From NCBI GenBank assembly GCA_947626285.1, contig CANQRR010000004.1, forward strand, positions 1 to 64,000: a stretch of 64,000 nt of DNA, given 5' to 3'. This document shows, one piece after another, positions 27,503 to 35,676 of this stretch (the stretch's first letter is position 1; every line of letters starts with the position of its first letter). Under the pieces are notes generated by a model. The model ran no database searches, was not told the origin of the DNA, and saw nothing but the letters and a program-made list of their open reading frames with translations. This DNA comes from an uncultured Lachnospiraceae bacterium. GTDB taxonomy: Bacteria > Bacillota > Clostridia > Lachnospirales > Lachnospiraceae. Position numbers and translations under genes: made by a program.

Positions 27503-30500
27503 TTAAAAGTGGTTTTTCCTTCGTCTGAAGACAAGCATTCCACTTAGGATGGCAGCTGCGCTGACTAGCAGGCACAAATACCGCATGAACGGCGTGTCGT
27601 CGCCTGTCTTCACAGAGATTGCTTCTGTTTCATCCGTCGCAGGCTGCTCCTCCGCGAATTCCGATTCAGTCTCTTCTTCCACCATCTGATTGGTAATCGT
27701 CACATCCCAACGGCCATGCTGTTCATCAAACACCGGTCTACCATTTTCTACGGTCACTTTACAGCCTATAGAATCGTCCACCGGTTGCCCGTCTTCATCC
27801 ACCTCTGTCACATACAGGAAAATCTGCTCCCCTTCCATGCAGGCCCTCACATCCACATGCGCCGTCACAGACGAATTTCCGTTCAGTTTCAAAGGCACGA
27901 TATTTTGATTTACCTGACCGGATAGCTGCGTAAACTCCGGATCATCGAAAATCCCCGCATAAAAGATTCTGTCACTGTCGCACAAGCCTCCGTCCGGATC
28001 CAGTAGAATCTTAGTGATCTCCATATTTTCTGTCATATGGAAACGCTCGGATATCACTACGAACTCGTTGGCAAACTCTACGTTCGCTGTTCCTCCGTTT
28101 TCCGTTACAACCGCTTTATTACCGTTGTAGAAGCTCACGTTAAAATCAATCAAGCCCTCCAGATGTCCGTTGCCCCTGATTACATTGCCTTCTGTATCCA
28201 ACTCCGCAACATAATATGTCTTCCCAACCTCAACACCGTCGAAAACAGCCGCGGCAGATGAAGCCTCAACAAAATTCAGCGGCATGACGGCGGATACCAT
28301 AACGGTACATTCCGGATCCTCAAACAGCGCCGCATAAAACGTCTGCTTATCCACATATACCGGCTTACCGTTATAGCTGAGTTTCTTCACTACCCGGATA
28401 CTTCCTTTTCCCGGCGTCTTCTCGCTTTGATGCTCTTCCTCCGTCTTATTGTTGATAAACGCAGCTTCAATCAGCCGGTCCGAAGTGATCATACCCATAT
28501 CTCCGGTCGCAGTCGTCGTATAGCCATCCTGACCTGCCTCCGCCTCCGTCACCGTGTAGCTGATGCCAGCCGGAAGGTCTGCTGCCTCTTTGCTCTCGCC
28601 GCTCTTCAGCGTGAACTCGGCAATACCGTTCGTAAACGTCATCTCACCGTATGTTCCATTGACCGGAACGGTTACGCTGTCCTGAGTCAGCGTCACCGTG
28701 AAATGCCACTCTCTATCCTTTTCACCCGCATTTCCCGTCACTGTTTTCATGACCTTCAGATCTCCGCTCGCAACCGGATTCTCTATCATTTCCGTATTTA
28801 TTGCCGGGTTGTTCCCAAACTGAACGGATGCCTGGTTCGCCACCTGATTCGTTGTCGTTCCCGGCTTCACAGCCTTAGCGTTCACCTGCGCCGTCAACTC
28901 CACATAACCTTTCGTCCCGGCCGGCACATTCTCCAGCATCCAGGTCACCGTGCGGGCTGAGGCATCATTGACGCCTGCCGGAGCTGTATAACTTCCTTCC
29001 ACAGCCGGAGTCTCCGGAGCAAATACAAAGTCCAGTCCCACATCCAACGGATCTGTGATAAGGATCGTCATGGGATTCTCACTGACATTCTCATAGCTGA
29101 TCCGGTAAGTGATCGTATCGCCCACCTCTACAGCCTTGTTTTTACCCGGTTCCTTCTCCTCCTTGTGCGGCTCAGACTTATAGTTCGTGAACTCGGCTTC
29201 GACCGTAGCACCCACTGGAATCTCGCCTGTCTCACCCTTATAAGTCGTCGTATAGCCGTCTTCATCCGCTTCCTCTTCAATTACCGTATAGTCCAGCCCT
29301 GCTGGAAGGCCCTCAATTGTCTTGCTCTCGCCGCCTCTCAGTTGGAAATTGCCTTTACCACCTTTAAACTCAATCCCGCTGAACGTGTCGTTGATTGTCG
29401 TATCGTTCAGATCTACCGTAAACGTAAAGTACTTCTCCGGATCTACTGCATTGCCTAGCAATGTCTTTTTAACACTTAGATTACCATACTCATTCTTCGT
29501 ATTCGTGACCTCAACCTCGACCGTATCAGACACTGGGATTGTTCCTGTATTGCCCTTGTAAGTCGTCGTATAGCTATCTTCCCCCGCTTCCTTCTCGATT
29601 ACCGTATAACTCAGTCCTGCCGGAAGCACAATCGTCTTGCTCTCTCCGCCTTTCAGCTGGAACTCGCCTTTACCTTCTTTGAATTCAACGCCACTAAACG
29701 TATCGTTGATTGTTGTATCGTTCAAATCTACTGTAAATGTAAATTTTTTCTCTGAATCTATATCTACTGCATTGCCCGACAATTTTTTACTAACGGTCAG
29801 ATTCCCCGCATCCCTGTGATTCGTAAACGCCAAATCACCGGTTGTATCCTCCAAATCAGAAGAACTCGCATCGATAATTCGGCCTATACCATCGCCAGGA
29901 GCATCCACGCCATCGCCTTTTTCCACTATACTTGTCGAGTAACCATTTTGGTTACTTTCCTGTTCCACTACCGTATAGGTAATTCCCTCTGGAAGATTCG
30001 TCGCTATTATTTCTTCACCATCTTTCAAGGTAAACTTAGCAACACCGGAATAGAACTCCATATCGCCGTACTGCCCATTAATTGTGGTGTCGCTTAATCT
30101 TACCTCGAAATGCCATACTCCATTCTCGTCAACCAAACTTCCCGTCACATGCTTAGTAACCTTCAAGTCACCAGATGCATCTGCTTCGCTCCCTTTTCGT
30201 CTTTTTAGCACATACCGACTGTTTTTTGTTTCCAGAATCTCTGCCTCGCTCGTCAGTTCGGTCTCACCAGACGTCTCTTCTTCGCTTGTCAGCTCAGTCT
30301 CGCCAGTCGTCTCTGCCTCGCCTGCCAGCTCAGTCTCACGGATTGTCTCCGATTCATTCGCCTCAGTGTCATCCTCCGCCGGATTCGCTTTGACGGATAC
30401 AGTTATAGTGGGAAGCTCAATTCCTTCTGCCAGCTCATAATCCGCTCTATTCTCTATTTCCGGCCGGAAGACATACTCGCCTTCTGCAGAGCCGTTAAAC

Positions 30501-31162
30501 TCTGGTTCTGAAATCCACTTCACGGGAACCGCAAGCTCACCTTCCGAACATACGGCTTCCAGCTCATTTGGCAAATTAAGCTTTTCTATTGATGTTCCCA
30601 CAGGATATTCCTGTGTCAGGATTTCATTTTTGAGCGCAATAAAAGACAGGATTCGAACGGCTGACGTCTGTCCGCCGGATCCTATCTCATCTGAATCCGA
30701 ATCATCCGATGATCCGGGCAATTTCTCTTTCTCATTGGAATCTGAATTTTTATCGGGAGATTCTCCCCCGCCCTGCTCTGTGTCAGAAGGAGTTGCAGAA
30801 TCAGAGTCAGATTCGCTTATACCCCCCCCCGCGCCATCGGGGATTGCCTCTGTACTCTGTTCGGTCTCGCGAGCCATCTCCGCTTCGTCGACTGCTTCTT
30901 CTTTATTCGCCAGTTCAGTCTCTGCGGATGTTTCCACCACACTCACCGGTTCGGTCTCTGCGGATGCTTCTTCCACGCTCGCCGGTTCGGTCTCTGCAAT
31001 TGTCCCCGATTCATTCGCCTCAGCGCCATTCTCTGCCGAATTCGTTTCGTAAGCGTCATCCATTGTGTAAGCTGTATTCACGAAAGTAAAGCAAGACAGA
31101 ACCATGCAAAAACAAAGTATCAATGCCCAAAGTCTTCTTTTAATTTTCTTTAATGTTCTCAT
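27503..31162 (-). CDS. Large modular surface adhesin with pilin-like isopeptide domains and sorting signal
   Basis: This exported protein of about 1219 residues has a basic N-terminus, the signal segment LWALILCFCMVLSCFTFV, and an acidic Ser/Glu/Thr-rich region with a 12-residue repeat. At least four modules follow of the streptococcal-pilin isopeptide type (GNLTVSKKLSG...FTVDLNDTTINDTFSG...TTTYKG). A DUF11-like module (VGDTITYRISYENVSENP) lies between the third and fourth of them, and two SpaA-like domains follow. The C-terminus ends SVKTGDDTP, a hydrophobic helix and RRRKNHF, a sortase-type sorting signal with KTGD in place of LPXTG. AAGGAGGAAATT precedes the ATG at 31162; the frame extends to 31186. 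A nine-G tract lies near codon 110. It is probably wall-anchored and adhesive; the ligand is unknown. Confidence 0.88.
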   Translation of the reverse strand: MRTLKKIKRRLWALILCFCMVLSCFTFVNTAYTMDDAYETNSAENGAEANESGTIAETEPASVEEASAETEPVSVVETSAETELANKEEAVDEAEMARETEQSTEAIPDGAGGGISESDSDSATPSDTEQGGGESPDKNSDSNEKEKLPGSSDDSDSDEIGSGGQTSAVRILSFIALKNEILTQEYPVGTSIEKLNLPNELEAVCSEGELAVPVKWISEPEFNGSAEGEYVFRPEIENRADYELAEGIELPTITVSVKANPAEDDTEANESETIRETELAGEAETTGETELTSEEETSGETELTSEAEILETKNSRYVLKRRKGSEADASGDLKVTKHVTGSLVDENGVWHFEVRLSDTTINGQYGDMEFYSGVAKFTLKDGEEIIATNLPEGITYTVVEQESNQNGYSTSIVEKGDGVDAPGDGIGRIIDASSSDLEDTTGDLAFTNHRDAGNLTVSKKLSGNAVDIDSEKKFTFTVDLNDTTINDTFSGVEFKEGKGEFQLKGGESKTIVLPAGLSYTVIEKEAGEDSYTTTYKGNTGTIPVSDTVEVEVTNTKNEYGNLSVKKTLLGNAVDPEKYFTFTVDLNDTTINDTFSGIEFKGGKGNFQLRGGESKTIEGLPAGLDYTVIEEEADEDGYTTTYKGETGEIPVGATVEAEFTNYKSEPHKEEKEPGKNKAVEVGDTITYRISYENVSENPMTILITDPLDVGLDFVFAPETPAVEGSYTAPAGVNDASARTVTWMLENVPAGTKGYVELTAQVNAKAVKPGTTTNQVANQASVQFGNNPAINTEMIENPVASGDLKVMKTVTGNAGEKDREWHFTVTLTQDSVTVPVNGTYGEMTFTNGIAEFTLKSGESKEAADLPAGISYTVTEAEAGQDGYTTTATGDMGMITSDRLIEAAFINNKTEEEHQSEKTPGKGSIRVVKKLSYNGKPVYVDKQTFYAALFEDPECTVMVSAVMPLNFVEASSAAAVFDGVEVGKTYYVAELDTEGNVIRGNGHLEGLIDFNVSFYNGNKAVVTENGGTANVEFANEFVVISERFHMTENMEITKILLDPDGGLCDSDRIFYAGIFDDPEFTQLSGQVNQNIVPLKLNGNSSVTAHVDVRACMEGEQIFLYVTEVDEDGQPVDDSIGCKVTVENGRPVFDEQHGRWDVTITNQMVEEETESEFAEEQPATDETEAISVKTGDDTPFMRYLCLLVSAAAILSGMLVFRRRKNHF
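30200..31010. repeat. 36-bp coding minisatellite in the adhesin N-terminal region
   Basis: Two clusters of degenerate 36-bp repeats, about 30240-30350 and 30915-31000, encode a 12-residue acidic unit of the form E(T/A)SGETELTSEE. Neighbouring copies differ mostly at third positions. In-frame 36-bp steps would change the length of the wall-spanning stalk without breaking the frame. Confidence 0.7.
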
Positions 31163-31210
31163 AATTTCCTCCTTCTTCATAGTCACCGAAGGATTTATTT
31201 ATATTAATTA

Positions 31211-31239
31211 ATTGTATTTTAAAAATACTTTCCTGTCAA
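31211..31239 (-). promoter_or_regulatory. Sigma-A-type promoter of the adhesin gene
   Basis: On the minus strand TTGACA is followed after 17 bases by TACAAT, one mismatch from the full consensus. The predicted transcript start is about 40 bases upstream of the adhesin ATG at 31162, with a strong ribosome site between them. Confidence 0.85.
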
Positions 31240-31271
31240 TAAATTTCTTTGAGTTCTGCTCTTGAGAATTC

Positions 31272-31304
31272 AAAAAGCTGCTGCAAATCTACTGCAACAG
31301 CTTT
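31272..31304 (-). terminator. Rho-independent terminator of the opp operon
   Basis: On the minus strand AAAGCTGTTGCA pairs with TGCAGCAGCTTT across a short loop (one G-U pair), running into TTTTT. It lies about 100 bases after the oppF stop and upstream of the adhesin promoter, separating the two transcription units. Confidence 0.75.
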
Positions 31305-31402
31305 ATCTTTCAATGAGTTAGCGCCATTTTCTAATGTCTGATATAGCAAAATTAAATGTTATAGTAAATATCATTGTGCTCGTCAAGAAATTATCAAAAA
31401 TT

Positions 31403-32341
31403 TTACCTCTCCGTAAATCTCTCAAATTCCTCATCCGTGCATTTCACATAGTGCGTTCCGGATACCAGATGTTCCGTGCCCTTCGCGTAGTCCAGCCCAG
31501 ATGTGCGGTAATCATAACTCTCGGCTACACGGTTCTTCTCCACGACCGGATTCGGGGACGGTATTGCGGAGAGCAGGCTCCTCGTGTAAGGATGGATCGG
31601 GTTTTCAAAAATCTCCCCTGTCGTCCCCGTCTCCAGAAGATGCCCCAGATGGAGAACTCCGATGCGGTCCGAGATATACTTGACCATCGAGAGGTCGTGC
31701 GCGATAAAGAGATACGCGGCTCCGGTCTCCTCCTGGATGTCTTTCATGAGATTTACCACCTGCGCCTGAATCGACACGTCGAGCGCGGAGATGCACTCGT
31801 CCGCGATGATCAGCTTCGGGTTCATGATCAGCGCGCGCGCGATCCCCACGCGCTGGCGCTGCCCTCCTGAGAACTGATGCGGGTATCTGGAGGCGTGTTC
31901 CGGCGCAAGACCGACCTTTGCCAGGATCGACTCGATCTTCTGCCTGCGCTCCGCCGAATTCCTGTACATGTGATGAATATCAAGTCCTTCTCCGAGGATG
32001 TCCTCTACCTTCTTGCGCGGGTTCAGCGACGCCATCGGATCCTGGAAGATCATCTGCATCTGCGTGCGCAGGGCCTTATTGTCCGATCTGGACACTTTGC
32101 CGCTGATGTCCATGCCGTTGAAGCGGATCGTGCCCGCCGTCGGGTCGTAGAGCCGGATGACGCTCCTCCCGATCGTCGACTTGCCGGAGCCGGACTCTCC
32201 CACCAGACCGTAGGTCTCCCCTGGATAGATTCGGAAGGACACGTTCTCCACGGCTTTCACGGTGAACCTGCTGTTGATCCGGAAGTACTGTTTTAGTCCG
32301 TCCACGGTCAGGATCGGGTCAGTCTTATAATTCGCTGCCAT
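31403..32341 (-). CDS. oppF: Oligopeptide ABC transporter ATPase OppF
   Basis: This 312-residue cytoplasmic ATPase has Walker [15 protein letters not shown], the signature FSGGQRQRVGIARAL, Walker B LIIADECISALDVS and the H-loop IAHDLSMVKYISDRI. The C-terminal oligopeptide-transporter extension HPYTRSLLSAIPSPNP is present. A ribosome site GGGAGG lies upstream, and the start overlaps the end of oppD by 17 bp. It would work with OppD to drive peptide import. It is the last gene of the operon. Confidence 0.95.
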   Translation of the reverse strand: MAANYKTDPILTVDGLKQYFRINSRFTVKAVENVSFRIYPGETYGLVGESGSGKSTIGRSVIRLYDPTAGTIRFNGMDISGKVSRSDNKALRTQMQMIFQDPMASLNPRKKVEDILGEGLDIHHMYRNSAERRQKIESILAKVGLAPEHASRYPHQFSGGQRQRVGIARALIMNPKLIIADECISALDVSIQAQVVNLMKDIQEETGAAYLFIAHDLSMVKYISDRIGVLHLGHLLETGTTGEIFENPIHPYTRSLLSAIPSPNPVVEKNRVAESYDYRTSGLDYAKGTEHLVSGTHYVKCTDEEFERFTER

Positions 32342-33419
32342 GTTCGTTCGCCTCCCTCTTCATGCGTTCAATGCGGTTCCTGAGTTCCTCCGGCATCTCT
32401 ACCTTCGGCGCGCGCGGATCAAGCAGCCATGTCGCCGCCGAGTGCGTCTCCGTGATCTGAAACATCGGCGGATCGAGCTTGTCGTCGATCTCCAACGCGT
32501 AGCGGTTGCGCGGGGCAAACGCGTCGCCGTCCTTCTCGTGAAGCAGGTTGGGCGGAGAACCAGGGATTGTGTAGAGCCGTTCGTCGTCTGTGTCCAGATC
32601 CGGCATGGCCGAGAGCAGTCCCCAGGTATAGGGGTGGCGCGGATCATAGAAAATCTCGTTGATATTACCCTTCTCCACGATCTTCCCCGCGTACATGACG
32701 TTCACGTAATCCGCGACCTTCGCCACCACGCCGAGGTCATGCGTGATATAGATCACGGAGATTCCCCTCTCCTTCTGCACCTTCCGGATCAGCTCAATGA
32801 TCTTTGCCTGAATCGTCACGTCCAGCGCCGTCGTCGGCTCGTCGCAGATCAGCAGATCCGGATTGCAGGAAAGCGCGATCGCGATGACCACACGCTGCCG
32901 CATGCCGCCCGAAAGCTGATGCGGATAGTTTTTCATACGCTTCTCGGCGTCCTCGATGCCGACCTCCTTCAGAAGCTGCACCGCCCTGTTCCACGCCTCC
33001 TGCTTCGGCGTCTTGAAATGCCAGATCATACCCTCCATGATCTGTTTCCCGATCTGCATCGTCGGATTCAGCGATGTCATCGGATCCTGAAACACCATCG
33101 CGATCCGCTTGCCGTTGATGTGCCGGCGAATCCATTTTTTGTCTTTCTGCAGAATGTCAACGCTCTCCGGCGTGCCGTCTTCATGATGGTAAGAAAAGCG
33201 GATCGTGCCGCTGTTGACCGTTGCGTTTGAGGCAAGTATGCCCATCGCCGCCTTCATCGTCACAGATTTCCCGGAGCCGGACTCGCCCACGATCGCGACG
33301 GTCTCTCCACGAAAAAGATTGATGTCCACGCCGCGAATCGCGTGTACGTCGCCCGCCGTCGTCCTGAACGAAATGTCCAGATCCGTAATATCCAGAATCT
33401 TTTCTTTGTTTTCAGACAT
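32325..33419 (-). CDS. oppD: Oligopeptide ABC transporter ATPase OppD
   Basis: This ATPase of about 364 residues has Walker [17 protein letters not shown], the signature [15 protein letters not shown], Walker [15 protein letters not shown] and the OppD-type tail [15 protein letters not shown]. The frame extends to a GTG at 33428, but GAGGTGG within that stretch is the ribosome site for the ATG at 33419. The C-terminal region is longer than in OppF and lacks the three-cysteine motif seen in some DppD proteins. The gene follows oppC by 10 bp. Confidence 0.95.
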   Translation of the reverse strand: MSENKEKILDITDLDISFRTTAGDVHAIRGVDINLFRGETVAIVGESGSGKSVTMKAAMGILASNATVNSGTIRFSYHHEDGTPESVDILQKDKKWIRRHINGKRIAMVFQDPMTSLNPTMQIGKQIMEGMIWHFKTPKQEAWNRAVQLLKEVGIEDAEKRMKNYPHQLSGGMRQRVVIAIALSCNPDLLICDEPTTALDVTIQAKIIELIRKVQKERGISVIYITHDLGVVAKVADYVNVMYAGKIVEKGNINEIFYDPRHPYTWGLLSAMPDLDTDDERLYTIPGSPPNLLHEKDGDAFAPRNRYALEIDDKLDPPMFQITETHSAATWLLDPRAPKVEMPEELRNRIERMKREANEHGSEL

Positions 33420-33429
33420 ACCCGCCACC

Positions 33430-34479
33430 TCACATTTCTTTCATCTTCGGATCCAGCGCCTCGCGCAGCCCGTCCGCCACCAGATTGAAACTGAGCATCA
33501 AAAGCGCCATCGTGACGATCGGTGGGATGATCTGGTACGGATGCGTCGTGAAGCTGTTAAAGCCCTCTGAGATCAGGGAGCCGAGCGAGCATTGCGGCAC
33601 CGGAATGCCCAGTCCGACGAAACTCAGAAAAGCCTCTGTGAAGATCGCGGTCGGGATGGAAAACATCACCTGCGTGATGATCGGCCCAATAATATTCGGC
33701 AGAATCTCCTTGAAGATGATGAAGAAGCTACCCGCGCCTAAGGTTCTCGACGCCAGCACAAACTCCTGCTCCTTCAACTTCAGCATCTCCGCGCGCGCGA
33801 TGCGGCTCATGCCGATCCACTCCGTCAGCATCAGCGCGACGATGATCGTCAGCATGCCCGGCTTAAGGACAAGCAAAAGCAGCGTCACGACCACAAGCCT
33901 CGGGATGCCGTTCGCCACCTCCAGGCTTCTCTGCATCACCATATCGACCTTTCCGCCGAAATAACCGGAAATCAGTCCGTAACTCATTCCGATGATCATA
34001 TCGATGATCGCCGCCGCGACCGCTATGATCAGGGAGACCCTGGCCCCTGTCCACGTCCTGGTCCAGATATCGCGCCCGAAATTGTCGCTCCCGAACCAAT
34101 AGTAGACCTTGTCCAGCCCCTTCTCCTCATAGTAGTTGACCTTCTTCGTCCCGGTCGTCGTGCTCATGCTCTCGCTGCCGTCGAAGATCCCCATATTTTC
34201 AAGTCCCGGAACCCGCGGGGCAAGGTTCTTCTCATTCAGCTCCTGTCCGGAGTAGGTATAGCCGTTCATGCCCGGACCGACCACAGCCATGACCGTGATC
34301 AACGCGATCAGCACCAGGCCGATCACCGCGCTCGTCTTGCGGAAATACCGGATCAACACGTCGCGCCAGAAGCTCTGCGCCGCGAAGTTCGTATCCAGAG
34401 CAATCTCGTCCGCATTGTTTTTCAGTCGGAAATCCGCCTCCACAGGGACATAGCCCTGCGCCGTAACAGTCTTATCCAT
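33430..34479 (-). CDS. oppC: Oligopeptide ABC transporter permease OppC
   Basis: This 349-residue permease has an N-terminal cytoplasmic stretch of about 50 residues, one separate helix (VIGLVLIALITVMAVVGP), a large extracellular loop and the five-helix BPD_transp_1 core. The core has the EAA-like loop in SRTLGAGSFFIIFKEILPNIIGPI. The ribosome site AAGGAGACTG is well placed. The gene follows oppB by 4 bp. The extended loop (about residues 75-130) between the first and second helices is usual for OppC/DppC. Confidence 0.93.
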   Translation of the reverse strand: MDKTVTAQGYVPVEADFRLKNNADEIALDTNFAAQSFWRDVLIRYFRKTSAVIGLVLIALITVMAVVGPGMNGYTYSGQELNEKNLAPRVPGLENMGIFDGSESMSTTTGTKKVNYYEEKGLDKVYYWFGSDNFGRDIWTRTWTGARVSLIIAVAAAIIDMIIGMSYGLISGYFGGKVDMVMQRSLEVANGIPRLVVVTLLLLVLKPGMLTIIVALMLTEWIGMSRIARAEMLKLKEQEFVLASRTLGAGSFFIIFKEILPNIIGPIITQVMFSIPTAIFTEAFLSFVGLGIPVPQCSLGSLISEGFNSFTTHPYQIIPPIVTMALLMLSFNLVADGLREALDPKMKEM

Positions 34480-34483
34480 GCGG

Positions 34484-35419
34484 TCAGTCTCCTTTCTTCG
34501 CCAGGCGGATCCTCGGGTCGATGATACCGTAAAGAATATCCACCACCAGCATAATGACGATGTACATCGCCGAGTAGATAAAGCTCAGCGAGATGACTAC
34601 GTTATAGTCGTTTGACTGGATCGCGTTGACGAGCAGGCTTCCGACGCCCGGAATCGCGAAAATCTTCTCGACCACCAGCGAGCCCGTCATCAGGTCGACG
34701 ACCAACGGCGCCAGCACCGTGATGATCGGGATCAAAGCGTTGCGCAGCGCGTGCCGGAAGATCAGGGAAGGCCCCGAGACGCCCTTGCTCTCCGCGAGCA
34801 GCATGTAGTCGCTTCCCAATACCTCCAGCATCTCGGTGCGCGTGAAGCGCGCGATCGACGCCATCGTAAACATTGAGAGCGAAATGCTCGGGAGCACGCT
34901 GGAACCCATCGACTGCTGCACATTGTAGAGCAGCGGGAACCACTTCAGCCGGAATCCGAGCGTATAACTCAGCGCCAGGGCGAACACGTAGGACGGCACC
35001 GAGACGCCGATGACCGAGATGACCGTCGTCAGCGTATCCCAGATCGTGTCATGCTTCAGGGCCGCGATCAATCCCAGGATCAGTCCGAGCACCGCGCCGA
35101 TCGACACGGCAAAGCCGCCGATAAACAGAGAGATCGGAAGCCGCGACTGGATAAGCTGGGAGATCGGCGTGTTCCTGGAGATCTTGTAGCTGACGCCCAG
35201 GTCGCCGTGAAGCATATTCCAGACGTAGCGGAAGAACTGCACGGGTATCGGCTGATCCAGCCCGTATTTCGCATAAAGCACAGCGCGCTGGCTGTCGTTC
35301 AGTTTTTCGTCGTTAAACGGAGAACCCGGCATCAGCTGCATCAGAATAAACAAGACGAGCAGAATGACGAGCAGCGTGAACGCCGCCGTAAGGACTCTCC
35401 TGGCAATATATTTTTTCAC
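34484..35419 (-). CDS. oppB: Oligopeptide ABC transporter permease OppB
   Basis: This permease of about 311 residues starts with the family N-terminus KKYIARRVLTAAFTLLVILLVLFILMQLMPG, then GLDQPIPVQFFRYVWNMLHGDLGVSY and the EAA loop AESKGVSGPSLIFRHALRNALIPI. The start is the GTG at 35419, preceded by GAGGAGGG. The longer open frame to 35626 runs through intergenic repeats and is not supported. The C-terminus DPRIRLAKKGD is standard. It would form the membrane channel with OppC. Confidence 0.93.
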   Translation of the reverse strand: MKKYIARRVLTAAFTLLVILLVLFILMQLMPGSPFNDEKLNDSQRAVLYAKYGLDQPIPVQFFRYVWNMLHGDLGVSYKISRNTPISQLIQSRLPISLFIGGFAVSIGAVLGLILGLIAALKHDTIWDTLTTVISVIGVSVPSYVFALALSYTLGFRLKWFPLLYNVQQSMGSSVLPSISLSMFTMASIARFTRTEMLEVLGSDYMLLAESKGVSGPSLIFRHALRNALIPIITVLAPLVVDLMTGSLVVEKIFAIPGVGSLLVNAIQSNDYNVVISLSFIYSAMYIVIMLVVDILYGIIDPRIRLAKKGD

Positions 35420-35485
35420 TGTCGGCCCTCCTCTATTATCTTCATAGTCAAAACAGGACGCCCCTGCCAGAGTTTCCTGCGGCGG

Positions 35486-35529
35486 GGCTGCTGCAAAACA
35501 ACAGGTCACATCATTATTTTGCAGCAGCC
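35486..35529. repeat. Perfect 13-bp inverted repeat upstream of oppB
   Basis: GGCTGCTGCAAAA and TTTTGCAGCAGCC are exact inverted copies separated by 18 bases. The hairpin lies in the transcribed spacer between oppA and oppB, about 67 bases before the oppB GTG. It may help shield the long oppA message from 3' decay or act as an attenuator. Confidence 0.7.
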
Positions 35530-35539
35530 TCGTCAAAAT

Positions 35540-35620
35540 CGAGCAGGGACGGTTTTCGCCCTGCCCGCTGCGCGGCCCACGTGCTGCGGCAGCAGCAAAA
35601 TACCTCTCGCGGGGCTGCGC
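35540..35620. repeat. Structured dispersed repeat, copy A
   Basis: The element reads CGAGCAGGG, a loop, CCCTGCCCG, then CTGCGCGGCCCACGTGCTGCG, a purine-rich AGCAGCAAAATACC stretch and CGGGGCTGCGC. Two related copies lie at 45121-45200 and 45203-45281. It abuts the terminator-like hairpin downstream of oppA, just as copy C abuts the terminator after metF. Confidence 0.75.
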
Positions 35621-35659
35621 AAACAAAAGCGGAGCCGCTGGTTTGCCGCCGGCGGCTCC
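35621..35659 (-). terminator. Terminator-like hairpin directly after oppA
   Basis: On the minus strand GGAGCCGC pairs with GCGGCTCC around a 13-base loop and is followed by GCTTTTGTTT. It begins about 18 bases after the oppA stop. As oppBCDF have no obvious promoter of their own, this is best read as a partial terminator giving more oppA than permease mRNA. Confidence 0.7.
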
Positions 35660-35676
35660 TGAAAAGTAAAATCTTC

